From: Youngiibacter fragilis 232.1
GTDB lineage: Bacteria > Bacillota > Clostridia > Clostridiales > Clostridiaceae
NCBI RefSeq assembly: GCF_000495435.3
Contig: NZ_AXUN02000164.1
Span: 1-61,482 of the forward strand
Direction: 5' to 3'
DNA length: 61,482 bases
Positions 16,569 through 25,444 of the stretch are shown here, one piece after another. Position numbers and translations under genes: made by a program. Each line of letters starts with the position of its first letter. The stretch's first letter is position 1. Below the pieces are notes generated by a model. It searched no databases. It saw only the letters and a program-made list of their open reading frames with translations, and was not told where the DNA came from.

Positions 16569-16675
16569 CCTCATCCTATTCCATACAATTATCCTTCAAT
16601 GCCACTTTACTCTGAGCAAAACCGCCTTGAATCCAGAAATTTCTATTAACGTGAAAATTTAAGTTCCATCAGTTC

Positions 16676-17233
16676 CTATTCCAGAGACTTGAGGTAAGCA
16701 GCCCTTCCGGTCTCATAAAGGTCTTCGCCCCTAGAATCTATTATTACAGTAGCTGGGAAATCAACGACCTCGAACTCCCTTATTGCTTCGGGTCCCAGTT
16801 CCTCGTAGGCTATGACCCTTGAAGCTGCTATGGTCTTCTTGATAAGTGCTCCAGCTCCTCCAATGGCAGCAAAGTACACTGCACCATGCTCCCTTATCTT
16901 GGCCTTTACCTCTTCGTTCCTCTCGCCCTTCCCTATCATACCGAGAAGGCCAAGGTCAAGAAGCCTTGGAGTGTAGGCATCCATCCTGAGGCTTGTGGTT
17001 GGTCCTGCTGAGCCTACAGGCTCGCCTGGCCGTTCCGGTGTCGGTCCCACATAGTATATCGCAGCCCCTTTGATGTCAAACGGAAGCTCTCCGCCATTGT
17101 CAAGAAGCTCAATCATCTTCTTGTGAGCAGCATCCCTTGCGGCATACAGCTTTCCTGATATCAGGACATTGTCTCCGGGCTTCAGGCTTTCAAGCGACTC
17201 CCTTGTGAATGGGGCAGTAATCCTTATGTCCAT
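16676..17233 (-). CDS. Class I fumarate/tartrate hydro-lyase beta subunit, probable mesaconase
   Basis: A 185-residue protein matching the C-terminal (beta) half of class I iron-sulfur fumarases and L-tartrate dehydratases. It has PGDNVLISGKLYAARD near the start and the GPTTSLRMD and IGKGERNEEV motifs. It forms a hydro-lyase with the alpha subunit encoded just before it. The start ATG overlaps the alpha stop (TAATG) and has GGAGGTGAT upstream. Sequence alone would read fumarase. In this operon the expected reaction is mesaconate plus water to (S)-citramalate. Confidence 0.9.
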   Translation of the reverse strand: MDIRITAPFTRESLESLKPGDNVLISGKLYAARDAAHKKMIELLDNGGELPFDIKGAAIYYVGPTPERPGEPVGSAGPTTSLRMDAYTPRLLDLGLLGMIGKGERNEEVKAKIREHGAVYFAAIGGAGALIKKTIAASRVIAYEELGPEAIREFEVVDFPATVIIDSRGEDLYETGRAAYLKSLE

Positions 17234-18075
17234 TACAGGATCACCTCCTTGTGCCTTGTGGCATGGCAGTTTATGTTCACAGCCACCGGAAGCCCTGCTA
17301 TATGGGTCGGGAAGGTCTCGATAGCTACCTTAAGCGCCGTTGTCCTTCCTCCGAAGCCCTGTGGGCCTATACCGAGGCTGTTAATCTTCTCAAGGAGCTC
17401 GTTCTCCAGGTCACAGTAGAAAGGTTCAGGATTGCACTCATCAAGGCTCCTCATGAGGGCTTTCTTTGCAATATAGGTCACCTTATCGAATGAACCGCCA
17501 ATTCCGACACCGACAACCAGCGGAGGGCATGCATTAGGACCTGCCAGCTCGACTGTCTCGATGACGAAGTCCTTGACACCCTGAAGCCCGTCAGATGGCT
17601 TCAGCATCTTTAACCTCGACATGTTCTCAGAGCCAAAGCCCTTTGGAGCCACCATGATCCTTAGCCTGTCTCCAGGTACTATGCTGTAGTGTATTATCCC
17701 AGGTGTGTTGTCACCTGTGTTCTTTCTCGCAAGAGGGTCCCCTACAACTGATTTCCTGAGAAGTCCGTCCTTGTAGCCTTCCCTTATGCCCTGGTTTATG
17801 GCGTCATCGAGGCCTCCGCCTGCTATATGGACCTCCTGACCTATCTCCACGAATACCACCGCCATTCCCGTATCCTGGCACATGGGCACATTCTCGGTAT
17901 CCGCAATCTCAGCATTTTCTATTATCCTGCCCAAAGTGTCAGTTGCAAGCAGCCACTTCTCATTCTCCTTGCTCTTCCTAAGTGCATCAGCGACATCCTT
18001 TGGCAGATGGTAGTTAGCTTCCATTACAAGCCTTCTGACCTCAGACGTGACCAGACCGGCATCAATTTCCTTCAT
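17233..18075 (-). CDS. Class I fumarate/tartrate hydro-lyase alpha subunit, probable mesaconase
   Basis: A 280-residue alpha subunit. It carries cysteines that hold the [4Fe-4S] cluster, including MCQDTGMA and GPNACPPL, and the IGIGPQGFGG-TTAL segment. AGGAGGTG sits 4 nt before the ATG at 18075. A longer frame to 18099 starts before that box and is unlikely. Class I fumarases act on fumarate, mesaconate or tartrate. The placement after methylaspartate ammonia-lyase, which makes mesaconate, supports mesaconase. A terminator separates it from the mal gene, and a TATAGTATAAT sequence just before the gene may be a second promoter. Confidence 0.9.
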   Translation of the reverse strand: MKEIDAGLVTSEVRRLVMEANYHLPKDVADALRKSKENEKWLLATDTLGRIIENAEIADTENVPMCQDTGMAVVFVEIGQEVHIAGGGLDDAINQGIREGYKDGLLRKSVVGDPLARKNTGDNTPGIIHYSIVPGDRLRIMVAPKGFGSENMSRLKMLKPSDGLQGVKDFVIETVELAGPNACPPLVVGVGIGGSFDKVTYIAKKALMRSLDECNPEPFYCDLENELLEKINSLGIGPQGFGGRTTALKVAIETFPTHIAGLPVAVNINCHATRHKEVIL

Positions 18076-18141
18076 AAGGCACCTCCTGATTTCTCCCATG
18101 ATTATACTATAACGCTTCCTGTTTTTACACAGGACAGAGTA

Positions 18142-18170
18142 AAGCCGGCTGCAAAATCTGCAGCCGGCTT
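18142..18170 (-). terminator. Terminator or attenuator between mal and the mesaconase genes
   Basis: A perfect 12-bp GC-rich stem (18142-18153 with 18159-18170, arm AAGCCGGCTGCA) with a 5-nt loop, followed by TTTACTCTG on the minus strand. The T-tract is short, so partial read-through into the mesaconase genes is possible. Confidence 0.75.
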
Positions 18171-18173
18171 GAA

Positions 18174-19415
18174 CTATCTTCTTCTTCCAGCCAGGGCAAG
18201 AACCCTGTTCATCTCGTTGTTGACTATCATATAGCCCTCGTCGAAGCCCATGCCGGGCTTAGCCAGAGTCTGCCTTGCACCGCAGGCCATGGCTATGTTC
18301 ACGCATATTTCAGCGCTCCTGTTGGTCTCGTTGCAGGTGCCTCCCAGATATGCTCCTATACCCTTTTCCTTGCAGTAGAGGATCGCCTTGATGGAGTTGT
18401 TTACGCCGCCAAGGTCGGGAGTCTTCACCTGAATCATGTGCCCCGCACGGTTATCAGCGAAATAGATAACATCCTCATAGGTATTGCACCATTCATCAGC
18501 TACCAGCTCCACGTTTATGCCACGCTGGTCAAGGAGCGCGGTGAGGTCCCTTAAGGCCTCCATCTGTTCCTTCCTGCCGCCTCTGTCCATCGGACCTTCG
18601 ATCCTGAGCTTGAATGGGCTTGCAGCCTCCTCAAGGGTCTTCAGGTAGTCAGCCATCTTATCCATATCCTGGTTGAAGAGCATCCCTATCGTGCCATAGA
18701 CATCAATGTGGAATATGGGGCTGTACTCTTCCTCCTCCCTGTGCAGGAGAACCCTGTCCCTCAGCCACTCTATGTAGGCCTTTAGTATTTCACCATGCCT
18801 TCCGAGCTTCTCGTCAATGTTGTTTATTAGTGCATGGGGCATGACGTCAGCACCCTTGATTATCATCTTATCGGCATTGGTGTATCTGTCGTCTCCGCTC
18901 TGGGCAAATATGGGTATCCTTCTCAGCTCGACGCCAGTGGAATATTCTTCCTTTACCACCTCTGCCATTGTGATCCTTCTGCTCCTTGAGGCAGCATCAA
19001 GAAGCGCCTGGGTGACACCGTACCTTACAGCGGTATGGAGTCTCTTCCCATCGATCTCAATGGAGTCTATCTCGTCCGCAAGCTCCCTGAATGATGAGGC
19101 ATCCCTGTGCAGCAGCCTTTCCCTAACCTGGCCTTCAATTATGGGTATGAAGTCCTGTGCGATGAACAACGGGTCCCTTCCGCCGGCCCCTGAATACTGG
19201 ACCGCAGCGCAGTCTCCGTAGGCAACCTCACCATTTTCTAGTATCAGCATCACTGATATGCTTTCCCCCGGGACCCTTATGCTTCTGAATCCATCTGTTG
19301 CAGGATCCCCTGTATATATGAACCCATCATGTCCGGCTCCGCTGACAATAGCCTTCTGGTCATCGAAATAGAATCCGGTCTTTCCTTCTGAACATATTAA
19401 GTCTGCGATCCTCAT
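18174..19415 (-). CDS. mal: Methylaspartate ammonia-lyase
   Basis: A 413-residue enolase-superfamily enzyme that removes ammonia from (2S,3S)-3-methylaspartate to give mesaconate. The catalytic pieces are visible: His in MPHALINN, the Gln-Lys pair in [12 protein letters not shown] (the Lys331 equivalent), and the metal ligands in HIDVYG, RIEGPMD and VADEWCN. The length matches the enzymes of Clostridium tetanomorphum and Citrobacter. It overlaps the glmE stop by 4 nt (ATGA), so both are translated in step. Confidence 0.97.
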   Translation of the reverse strand: MRIADLICSEGKTGFYFDDQKAIVSGAGHDGFIYTGDPATDGFRSIRVPGESISVMLILENGEVAYGDCAAVQYSGAGGRDPLFIAQDFIPIIEGQVRERLLHRDASSFRELADEIDSIEIDGKRLHTAVRYGVTQALLDAASRSRRITMAEVVKEEYSTGVELRRIPIFAQSGDDRYTNADKMIIKGADVMPHALINNIDEKLGRHGEILKAYIEWLRDRVLLHREEEEYSPIFHIDVYGTIGMLFNQDMDKMADYLKTLEEAASPFKLRIEGPMDRGGRKEQMEALRDLTALLDQRGINVELVADEWCNTYEDVIYFADNRAGHMIQVKTPDLGGVNNSIKAILYCKEKGIGAYLGGTCNETNRSAEICVNIAMACGARQTLAKPGMGFDEGYMIVNNEMNRVLALAGRRR

Positions 19416-20875
19416 TTTTCTCCATCCTCCGGTCTTCCTATCAGCATTCCCTTACCCACTGCAAATATGTCATCCACAGTCATCTGGAATCCGACCTTCC
19501 TGTGTTCATAGTTTCCCCTCTCCTCAAGCTTCGCCTTGTTGAAGTCCAGAAGCTCCTTGGTGAGAGGAACGTTCCCGGCATTCAGGTACCTGACTGCCCC
19601 TGTATTGTCCCTTGCAGGCATCATCTTGCCATAATTGTACTTTGATGGCGCAAACGGTACATCTATAAGGCCGAGCCTGAAGCCTTCCACGGTCCCTCTA
19701 GCAAGGTCACCCTTCCCCACTTCGAGTACCTTCTCTATCATGCAGGCAGTCTCAGCCTTTATGATCGTAATCTCATCAGCAAGCTCCGTGCTCATGGGCA
19801 TCCTCTGCCCCTTCAGCATGTTGAGGGTCATCTTCGTATCCCTTATCCCCTGTGCGTTTGCTTCCTTGGTGGGTATTCCGAGAGCCTCATGGGGAGTCTT
19901 TACTATGACCTTGGTCGCACCGGCAAGCGCAGCAGCAGTTGAACCCAGTGATATGACTCCGAATGCCTTGGCTTCATCCTCCGGGAATCCACCCATCCAT
20001 TGATGGAACACAGTCGTGACGTACACCCCTTCATACCCGAACCTCTTCAGGTACTCATCGGTCTGGCTCTCCAGTGCCCTTATTGCAGCTATGTCCTGAA
20101 GAAGGTTACCACACTGGCCATAGCCTACTGTGATGTTCTTCACTCCCTGCTCCGCAGCGAGAAGAGCCTCGATGACCGCCACCGCATTTGATGTTGATGG
20201 TGGTACCAGCGTCCCTGTAAGGGGTCCGAAGGGTTCCCTGTTGAGCTCAATCCCTCTCTCCTCGTAGTACCCGACAAGCCTGTCGCAATACTGCCAGTCA
20301 GTTATGGTCTTCTCCATTGAAACGCTCTTGGCATAGGGTATGTTGTAGCTTATGCCGCCGCCTTCGTTCGAGGTCCAGCCCGAAGCATGGATTATCTCGG
20401 AAAGGAGCCTCGCATCCGGAGTACCATGCCTTGCCTGAAGCGGCACGTGGATTGCCTCGAACACCCTCCTGCAGCCTGCCACTCCGTGGTTCACCGCAGG
20501 GAATCCATTAAGCATGGACCTTCCGAGCCTTATGGATTCCTCGATACCCACCTGGCATTCAGCATATCTGTTCTGCCTGGTATAGGAATCTATGGTTGAT
20601 GGCAGAAGGTCAGCTCCCCCTTCCTTCTCAAGATGCAGGAGAAGCTCTATGTGGTCTTCGATAAGGGCGACTCCGGCCCTTGGCTGAGCCAGTGTTACCC
20701 CTTCTTCTTTGGCTTTCCTCAGCTTTTTAGCCACGTTCTTTTCGTCAGGCACCTTTTTGAGGTATTCCACAGCCTCATCCAGGTCCACATCTTTTCCGGT
20801 CGGCCAGTGCGTCAGCACATCCGACCTTATACCCATGAATTCTTCCTCTGTAAGTTTCCTGTTCCTTAGATTCAT
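19412..20875 (-). CDS. glmE: Glutamate mutase epsilon subunit
   Basis: A 487-residue TIM-barrel subunit of coenzyme B12-dependent glutamate mutase (MutE/GlmE), which isomerises L-glutamate to (2S,3S)-3-methylaspartate by a radical mechanism. The whole protein follows the family: the [10 protein letters not shown] segment, [27 protein letters not shown], and the C-terminal [20 protein letters not shown]. Its length is close to the usual 483. TAGGAGTGGG precedes the ATG. It works with GlmS, the B12-carrying subunit encoded two genes upstream. Confidence 0.97.
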   Translation of the reverse strand: MNLRNRKLTEEEFMGIRSDVLTHWPTGKDVDLDEAVEYLKKVPDEKNVAKKLRKAKEEGVTLAQPRAGVALIEDHIELLLHLEKEGGADLLPSTIDSYTRQNRYAECQVGIEESIRLGRSMLNGFPAVNHGVAGCRRVFEAIHVPLQARHGTPDARLLSEIIHASGWTSNEGGGISYNIPYAKSVSMEKTITDWQYCDRLVGYYEERGIELNREPFGPLTGTLVPPSTSNAVAVIEALLAAEQGVKNITVGYGQCGNLLQDIAAIRALESQTDEYLKRFGYEGVYVTTVFHQWMGGFPEDEAKAFGVISLGSTAAALAGATKVIVKTPHEALGIPTKEANAQGIRDTKMTLNMLKGQRMPMSTELADEITIIKAETACMIEKVLEVGKGDLARGTVEGFRLGLIDVPFAPSKYNYGKMMPARDNTGAVRYLNAGNVPLTKELLDFNKAKLEERGNYEHRKVGFQMTVDDIFAVGKGMLIGRPEDGEK

Positions 20876-20884
20876 ATCCCACTC

Positions 20885-22267
20885 CTAACAGCTGACCATA
20901 TATTTCTTCAGCATCCTTAACGCTTTTTCACTGTCTATCATTGCAAGCAGGCCCATGGCTGACAGGATGTATTCCCTGTCATAGAGGAATTTGGGATGCC
21001 TCGGTTTGAGCGAATCAGGGTCATCCATCGTAAATACCGAAGATTTGAGGATCTCTCCTGGATTCCTGCTGTATACGATGATCCCTCCGGTCCCGATGAC
21101 ATAGGGAAGTTCTGAAAGGTCCTTCCCCTCCTGGGCGAACATCATCCCAAGAGGCGAATATATGGCGGTGACCGTTCCCGCATGTCTCTTCATTGACATG
21201 TCGCAGCATATCCTGGCCATTCCCTCGTCAAACAGGATATCAGACTCTTCAACCGATACGAAGGCCGTATTGTCATGCCGCCTTGAAAATTCCTTTTCAA
21301 AGTCGTACTTCCCCTCGTCAAGATATTTCCTGACAAGCCTTCTTCCAGCGGCTTCGTAAAGCGACATGGCAGAATATCTCATCCCCAGGTCACCCTCAAC
21401 CGTCCTTTTTGACATAGGCTCCTCAAGTCCGCGCAAAATAACAGAGGGCTTGCTCGGCGCCCCTTCGGCAATGGTGTGGACGTCTGTCGTCGCACCGCCA
21501 ATGTCGATTATCGCAAGGTCGCCTATACCCTCCATATCCCTGGTACCCATGGAAAGGACCTCCGCTGCCTTTAGGACCGCAGCCGGAGTCGGCATCAGTA
21601 TGCCGCTTATCATGCCTTCCATTCCTGACATCCCCTTGGCCTTCACTATCCTCTTCATGAAGATGGTCCTGATGGTCTCCCTGGCAGGAAGAACATTGAT
21701 GTCGTTAAGGCTCGGCATGACATTTTCCGTTATATGGTAATCTATGGCATCTTCAAAGATATCCCTTATCTCATCCACCGCGCTCTTGTTGCCTGCTACA
21801 ACAACCGGTACATCTATTTCAAACTCCCTGATCATCTTCGCGTTATGGAGGATGACCTCAGAATTTCCACCGTTGGTGCCGCCAGCAAGCAGTATCATGT
21901 CAGCATTGGACCCTTTGATCTCCCGCATCTCGTCCTTGTTGAGCCTGAAGCTGTAGACCCTTGTGACCCTGGCACCTGCGCCGAGTGCCGCCCTCTTGGC
22001 AGCTTCAGCCGTAAGCTCAGGCACCAGCCCTATGGCGATTATCTTCAGTCCTCCGGCCGCAGATGAGCATGCAAGCCTCTTTATGTAGTTAAGCTCCCCT
22101 GTCTTACCCTCAAGTTCCTTCATCGCATTGAGATAGCCTTCCCGGACATCTGTCTCAACCGTGGTATATGCCTTTCCGGTTGCAATCACCTCGTCGGCAT
22201 TCGCATCAACAGCAGTGAGCTTTGTGTATGTGCTTCCAAAATCGATGAAGAGATACGCATCCCTCAT
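20885..22267 (-). CDS. glmL: Glutamate mutase-associated protein MutL/GlmL
   Basis: A 460-residue ASKHA-fold ATPase-like protein (MutL family). It shows the phosphate-binding LFIDFGSTYTKL at the N-terminus and AIIDIGGATTDVHT in the second half. MutL proteins always sit between the small and large glutamate mutase genes. They probably act as a chaperone or reactivase of the B12 enzyme, by analogy with diol dehydratase reactivases. It begins 1 nt after the glmS stop. Confidence 0.92.
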   Translation of the reverse strand: MRDAYLFIDFGSTYTKLTAVDANADEVIATGKAYTTVETDVREGYLNAMKELEGKTGELNYIKRLACSSAAGGLKIIAIGLVPELTAEAAKRAALGAGARVTRVYSFRLNKDEMREIKGSNADMILLAGGTNGGNSEVILHNAKMIREFEIDVPVVVAGNKSAVDEIRDIFEDAIDYHITENVMPSLNDINVLPARETIRTIFMKRIVKAKGMSGMEGMISGILMPTPAAVLKAAEVLSMGTRDMEGIGDLAIIDIGGATTDVHTIAEGAPSKPSVILRGLEEPMSKRTVEGDLGMRYSAMSLYEAAGRRLVRKYLDEGKYDFEKEFSRRHDNTAFVSVEESDILFDEGMARICCDMSMKRHAGTVTAIYSPLGMMFAQEGKDLSELPYVIGTGGIIVYSRNPGEILKSSVFTMDDPDSLKPRHPKFLYDREYILSAMGLLAMIDSEKALRMLKKYMVSC

Positions 22268-22268
22268 G

Positions 22269-22700
22269 CTATGCCCCTATCGCTTCTTCTGTAACTCCCA
22301 GGTCCTCCCTGAGGTCATGGATAGCTGTATCGACAGTCGTTCCGGGAGGATATACCCTGTCGAAGCCCATGGCCTCAAACCTTGCCTTTACCTCGCTGAA
22401 GTCCTGCTTTCCAACCACTATGTTCCCTCCGACATACAGGAGGATATCCTTAAGGCCTGCCTCGTCGCATTTCTCCCTCATTCCCCTGCAGTCGATCTCG
22501 CCATGGCCATAAAGCGATGACACCATGATAACCTGCGCGTCCGTTTCGATTGCAGCATTGATGAAATCCTCCTGAGGTGAAAGGACACCAATGTTGACAA
22601 CATTGAACCCTGCCTCCGTAAGGGAATAATCAAGGATCTTGTTACCGACTGCATGACAGTCAGAGCCTATTACTCCAAGTACTATTGTCTTCTTTTCCAT
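22269..22700 (-). CDS. glmS: Glutamate mutase sigma subunit (B12-binding)
   Basis: A 143-residue cobalamin-binding Rossmann subunit. The D-X-H-X-X-G motif that places a histidine under cobalt lies at Asp14-His16-Gly19. The following SSLYGHGE and GGNIVVG complete the B12 site. The protein is a few residues longer than usual at its C-terminus. AAGGAG lies 8 nt before the ATG. It follows the GntR regulator gene by 18 nt in the same operon. Confidence 0.97.
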   Translation of the reverse strand: MEKKTIVLGVIGSDCHAVGNKILDYSLTEAGFNVVNIGVLSPQEDFINAAIETDAQVIMVSSLYGHGEIDCRGMREKCDEAGLKDILLYVGGNIVVGKQDFSEVKARFEAMGFDRVYPPGTTVDTAIHDLREDLGVTEEAIGA

Positions 22701-22718
22701 TTCAATCGCTCCTTCTGC

Positions 22719-23690
22719 CTACATCAGGCTCTGTTCTGTAAGTCTGCTCTTCAGGGCCTTTACCGAGCCCTCATCCAGGTTATACTGGAACTCTATGATT
22801 TCCTTGCCATCTGCGTTGTATTTTTCAATGTCCTTCATCCTGCCCGGAGATACTATGAGAACCTCATTCTCTTCCACTAGCCTCTTAACCTCTTCCTCGT
22901 CCCTGGTGTTTGAAAATTCTATGGAGAGGTACCCGAGTCCTGCAGACTCAAGGGCCTGCCTGGTCTTCTGCATGAACTGGTCAGATATGCAGAGGAATCC
23001 GAATCTCATGCTGTCCGGGTATCTCGCTATCCTGACTATGGTCTCGAGGTCAGGATTTATAGCTATCCCAAGGACTTCCTTCCCGAAATCTCCAACAAGC
23101 TCCACCACTTCCCTTACATGGTTGAAGGTGGCTATCACCACGCTCGCTTCCCGGAGTTTCCTTGCAGTATCTTCGTCCATGGACTCCAGGTCTGAGATAG
23201 TAAGTGGCTGACATGGGATCCTTGTAAGCTCCGTGAGCTCCTTCGCGAAGAATTTCGCCTGCTCGATGTTGCACTCCAGGAACACTGACCTCGCTCCGGA
23301 CAATCCGCTTGCCCTTACCCTGATCCTGTCCTCAAGCATACCTGAAAGGCTCTTGTCGTCTACACCCAGGGCGGCAGCCTCATCTATCGCCTGGTCAAGC
23401 AGCCTGTGAAGGTTCAAGTACCTGTCCCTTCCATATCCTGCGGCATCATCGGACACGAAGGTCCCCTTGCCCTGCCTGGATGTCAGAAGGCCTGAAGCCT
23501 CAAGCTCCCTGTATGCCGAGCTGACGGTATTCCTGCTAACACCAAGCTCCAGTGAAAGGTCCCTTTCAGCCGGCATCCTGTAGCCTGCTTCAAGCTCCCT
23601 CTTCCTTATCAGCTCGGAAACCTGGTCGTATAGCTGCTTATAAAGCGGTTTGCCATTGTTCTTGTTCAGGGTAATGTCCAAATCATTCAC
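22719..23690 (-). CDS. GntR-family regulator of the glutamate mutase operon
   Basis: A 323-residue regulator. Residues about 10-80 form a GntR winged helix (KPLYKQLYDQVSELIR, RMPAERDLSLELGVSRNTV, and the G-GTFV wing end). The C-terminal 240 residues look like a two-lobed alpha/beta ligand domain. They do not show the usual FadR, HutC or aminotransferase-type (MocR) features. It is the first gene of the operon, 18 nt before glmS, so it very likely controls this pathway and itself. Two long direct repeats upstream are candidate operators. The ligand may be glutamate or a pathway intermediate, which is inference. Confidence 0.88.
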   Translation of the reverse strand: MNDLDITLNKNNGKPLYKQLYDQVSELIRKRELEAGYRMPAERDLSLELGVSRNTVSSAYRELEASGLLTSRQGKGTFVSDDAAGYGRDRYLNLHRLLDQAIDEAAALGVDDKSLSGMLEDRIRVRASGLSGARSVFLECNIEQAKFFAKELTELTRIPCQPLTISDLESMDEDTARKLREASVVIATFNHVREVVELVGDFGKEVLGIAINPDLETIVRIARYPDSMRFGFLCISDQFMQKTRQALESAGLGYLSIEFSNTRDEEEVKRLVEENEVLIVSPGRMKDIEKYNADGKEIIEFQYNLDEGSVKALKSRLTEQSLM

Positions 23691-23725
23691 CTATTTCCTG
23701 ACAGTCTTCGTCTCTATTCACCATA

Positions 23726-23753
23726 ATATTAACACATTGGACGCATGTTGCAA
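23726..23753 (-). promoter_or_regulatory. Promoter of the gntR-glmSLE-mal operon
   Basis: On the minus strand TTGCAA (23753-23748), a 16-bp spacer and TAATAT (23731-23726). A GTCCAAT half-site lies inside the spacer. Confidence 0.55.
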
Positions 23754-23762
23754 GTGTTTTTT

Positions 23763-23836
23763 AGTCCATTAGAGTCCAATTTCATAATATCTACCTGTTA
23801 TTCTGTGAATATTATGAGTCCATTAGAGTCCAATTT
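23763..23836. repeat. Two identical 20-bp direct repeats, candidate GntR operators
   Basis: The 20-bp unit containing AGTCC-N5-AGTCC occurs exactly at 23763-23782 and 23817-23836, 54 bp apart (about five helix turns). Both lie just upstream of the -35 box. Each unit is itself a tandem AGTCC repeat with 10-bp period. This suggests cooperative binding by an activator, probably the GntR protein encoded next to it. Confidence 0.75.
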
Positions 23837-23906
23837 GATCATTTTTGAATATTAGGAAAAGGCATCCTTCATAATGTAATCGTATTTATTGAAAAACAAA
23901 GAAAAA

Positions 23907-23933
23907 GCTGCAGGAAATGAAATTTCCTGCAGC
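23907..23933 (-). terminator. Terminator after lysA
   Basis: A perfect 12-bp stem (arm GCTGCAGGAAAT) with a 3-nt loop, followed by TTTTTCTTTG on the minus strand. Confidence 0.88.
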
Positions 23934-23953
23934 CATATATTCATGCGCTATTT

Positions 23954-25201
23954 TTACAAATTTAACATATTTATAAGCAAACTCTCATAATTATCCATCT
24001 TTCTTATGAGCTTCACTGACCCGTCTGCCTTGATAAGGACCTCGGCAGGCTTAAGCCTGTTGTTGTAGTTTGAGCTCATTGAGAATCCATAGGCTCCTGC
24101 ATCCATCACTCCAAGGGTATCACCGGTCTTGATCTCCGGCAGAAGCCTTCCCTTTGCCATGATGTCCCCTGATTCACAGATATTTCCGACAACAGTCTGC
24201 TCGAACACCTCACCCAGGGCCCTTCCGTCATTGGGATATACCTCAATGTCGTGATGGCTGTCATACATCATCGGCCTTGCCAGTACGTTGAAGCCAAGGT
24301 CAGTACCTACATAGGTTGTACCTGCATTATCCTTTACTGCATGGACAGTTCCAAGCAGTATGGAAGATTCAGCCACGACATACCTGCCAGGCTCTATCTT
24401 GAACAGAGGAGTCTCGCCGGTCTCTGCCATCCATGCCTTCAGCACCTCTGTGAATTCATCCTTTAATGACGCTATGTCTAGAGGCTCCTGTCCGCTTTGC
24501 TTCTTGTAGGGTATTCCGAAGCCGCCGCCGAAGTCAATTATCTTCAGTCCCTTGAAGCTCTTTGCAATCTCAAGCAGATTCTTTACCGCAGCTATGAACG
24601 GGTCCTTCTCCATATAGAGAGAGCCTATGTGCTGGTTGATTCCTATGAGGGTGGTCTTGTTCCTGGCAAGGATCTCCTTGACCTTGTCAATGTCATCCAT
24701 GGAAACGCCGAACTTGGTCTTCTTTCCGCCGGTCACTACCTTCTCGCTGTGTCCTGCTCCGACACCCGGATTGAACCTGATGGCAACTTCAAGGCCGTCA
24801 GCGATCCTTCCGAACTGGTCAAGCTGGTCAAGTGAGTCAACACTCACTATAATCCCCCTGTCCAGTGCAAACTTCATCTCTTCAGAGCTTACATTGTTTG
24901 CCACATAGAATATCTTCTCATGCTCAAAACCTGCAGCCTCGAGTGCAAGTATCTCCCCTGGCGACATGGCATCAGCGTAGAGTCCCTCCTCGTGGATGAT
25001 CCGAAGAAGGCTGACATTCGAATTTGCCTTGACTGAATAGTTGGACTGGAAGTTCGGAAGGTCAGCAAGGTTCTTCATGTCCCTTGCCTTCTGCCTGAGG
25101 ATCTCCTCACTGTATACGTAAAGGGGGCTTCCGAACTTAGCCAGAAGCTCCTTAGGGTCATTCCCCTTATAAAAACCTGTTGTCTGTGAATAATATGCCA
25201 T
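23954..25201 (-). CDS. lysA: Diaminopimelate decarboxylase
   Basis: A 415-residue PLP enzyme of fold type III that makes L-lysine from meso-diaminopimelate. The PLP lysine is Lys58 in YSVKAN. Other marks are HIGS, the phosphate-binding GGGFGIPY, EPGRYVV, and CESGD with the cysteine that reaches across the dimer. GGAGG lies 8 nt before the ATG. It is a single-gene unit with its own terminator. A GC-rich hairpin lies in the leader (25225-25245 region). I see no lysine riboswitch there. Confidence 0.95.
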   Translation of the reverse strand: MAYYSQTTGFYKGNDPKELLAKFGSPLYVYSEEILRQKARDMKNLADLPNFQSNYSVKANSNVSLLRIIHEEGLYADAMSPGEILALEAAGFEHEKIFYVANNVSSEEMKFALDRGIIVSVDSLDQLDQFGRIADGLEVAIRFNPGVGAGHSEKVVTGGKKTKFGVSMDDIDKVKEILARNKTTLIGINQHIGSLYMEKDPFIAAVKNLLEIAKSFKGLKIIDFGGGFGIPYKKQSGQEPLDIASLKDEFTEVLKAWMAETGETPLFKIEPGRYVVAESSILLGTVHAVKDNAGTTYVGTDLGFNVLARPMMYDSHHDIEVYPNDGRALGEVFEQTVVGNICESGDIMAKGRLLPEIKTGDTLGVMDAGAYGFSMSSNYNNRLKPAEVLIKADGSVKLIRKMDNYESLLINMLNL

Positions 25202-25444
25202 ATTCTACCTCCTGGCCACGATACCCGACTACAGGGCGTAAAGCCCCTGTTCCCGTTGAAACTTAATGTATTTGATTTTATCATGATTTTTTCCGCATGA
25301 AAAGCATATTGGATATTTTCAGGAAAAAAATCAGTAAATATGCACACAAAGTGATTAGCTGATTTTTCCCGCTGCCATGGGCAACCCACACGGTTGTGAT
25401 ATATAATTTAGGTATTGATGACAGTAGATAAGGGAGTGATTGGG

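Larger units (their letters stand above)
16131..16675. other. Intergenic region between citC and the mesaconase genes
   Basis: About 545 bases without a supported gene. It holds the citC promoter and a terminator for the upstream operon (16545-16568). Near 16435-16475 it has AT-rich direct repeats containing AATTAAGTATAT. Nothing else is recognised. Confidence 0.6.

Noticed and set aside
23763-23836. A CRISPR array, from the identical 20-bp repeats
   Set aside because: There are only two copies, the unit is short and no cas genes are nearby. Operator sites fit better.
23691-23950. A cobalamin riboswitch before the glutamate mutase operon
   Set aside because: The space holds only the promoter, direct repeats and the lysA terminator. 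No B12-box-like sequence was seen.
25202-25400. A lysine riboswitch before lysA
   Set aside because: The leader is too short and lacks the multi-helix core. Only one simple hairpin is seen.
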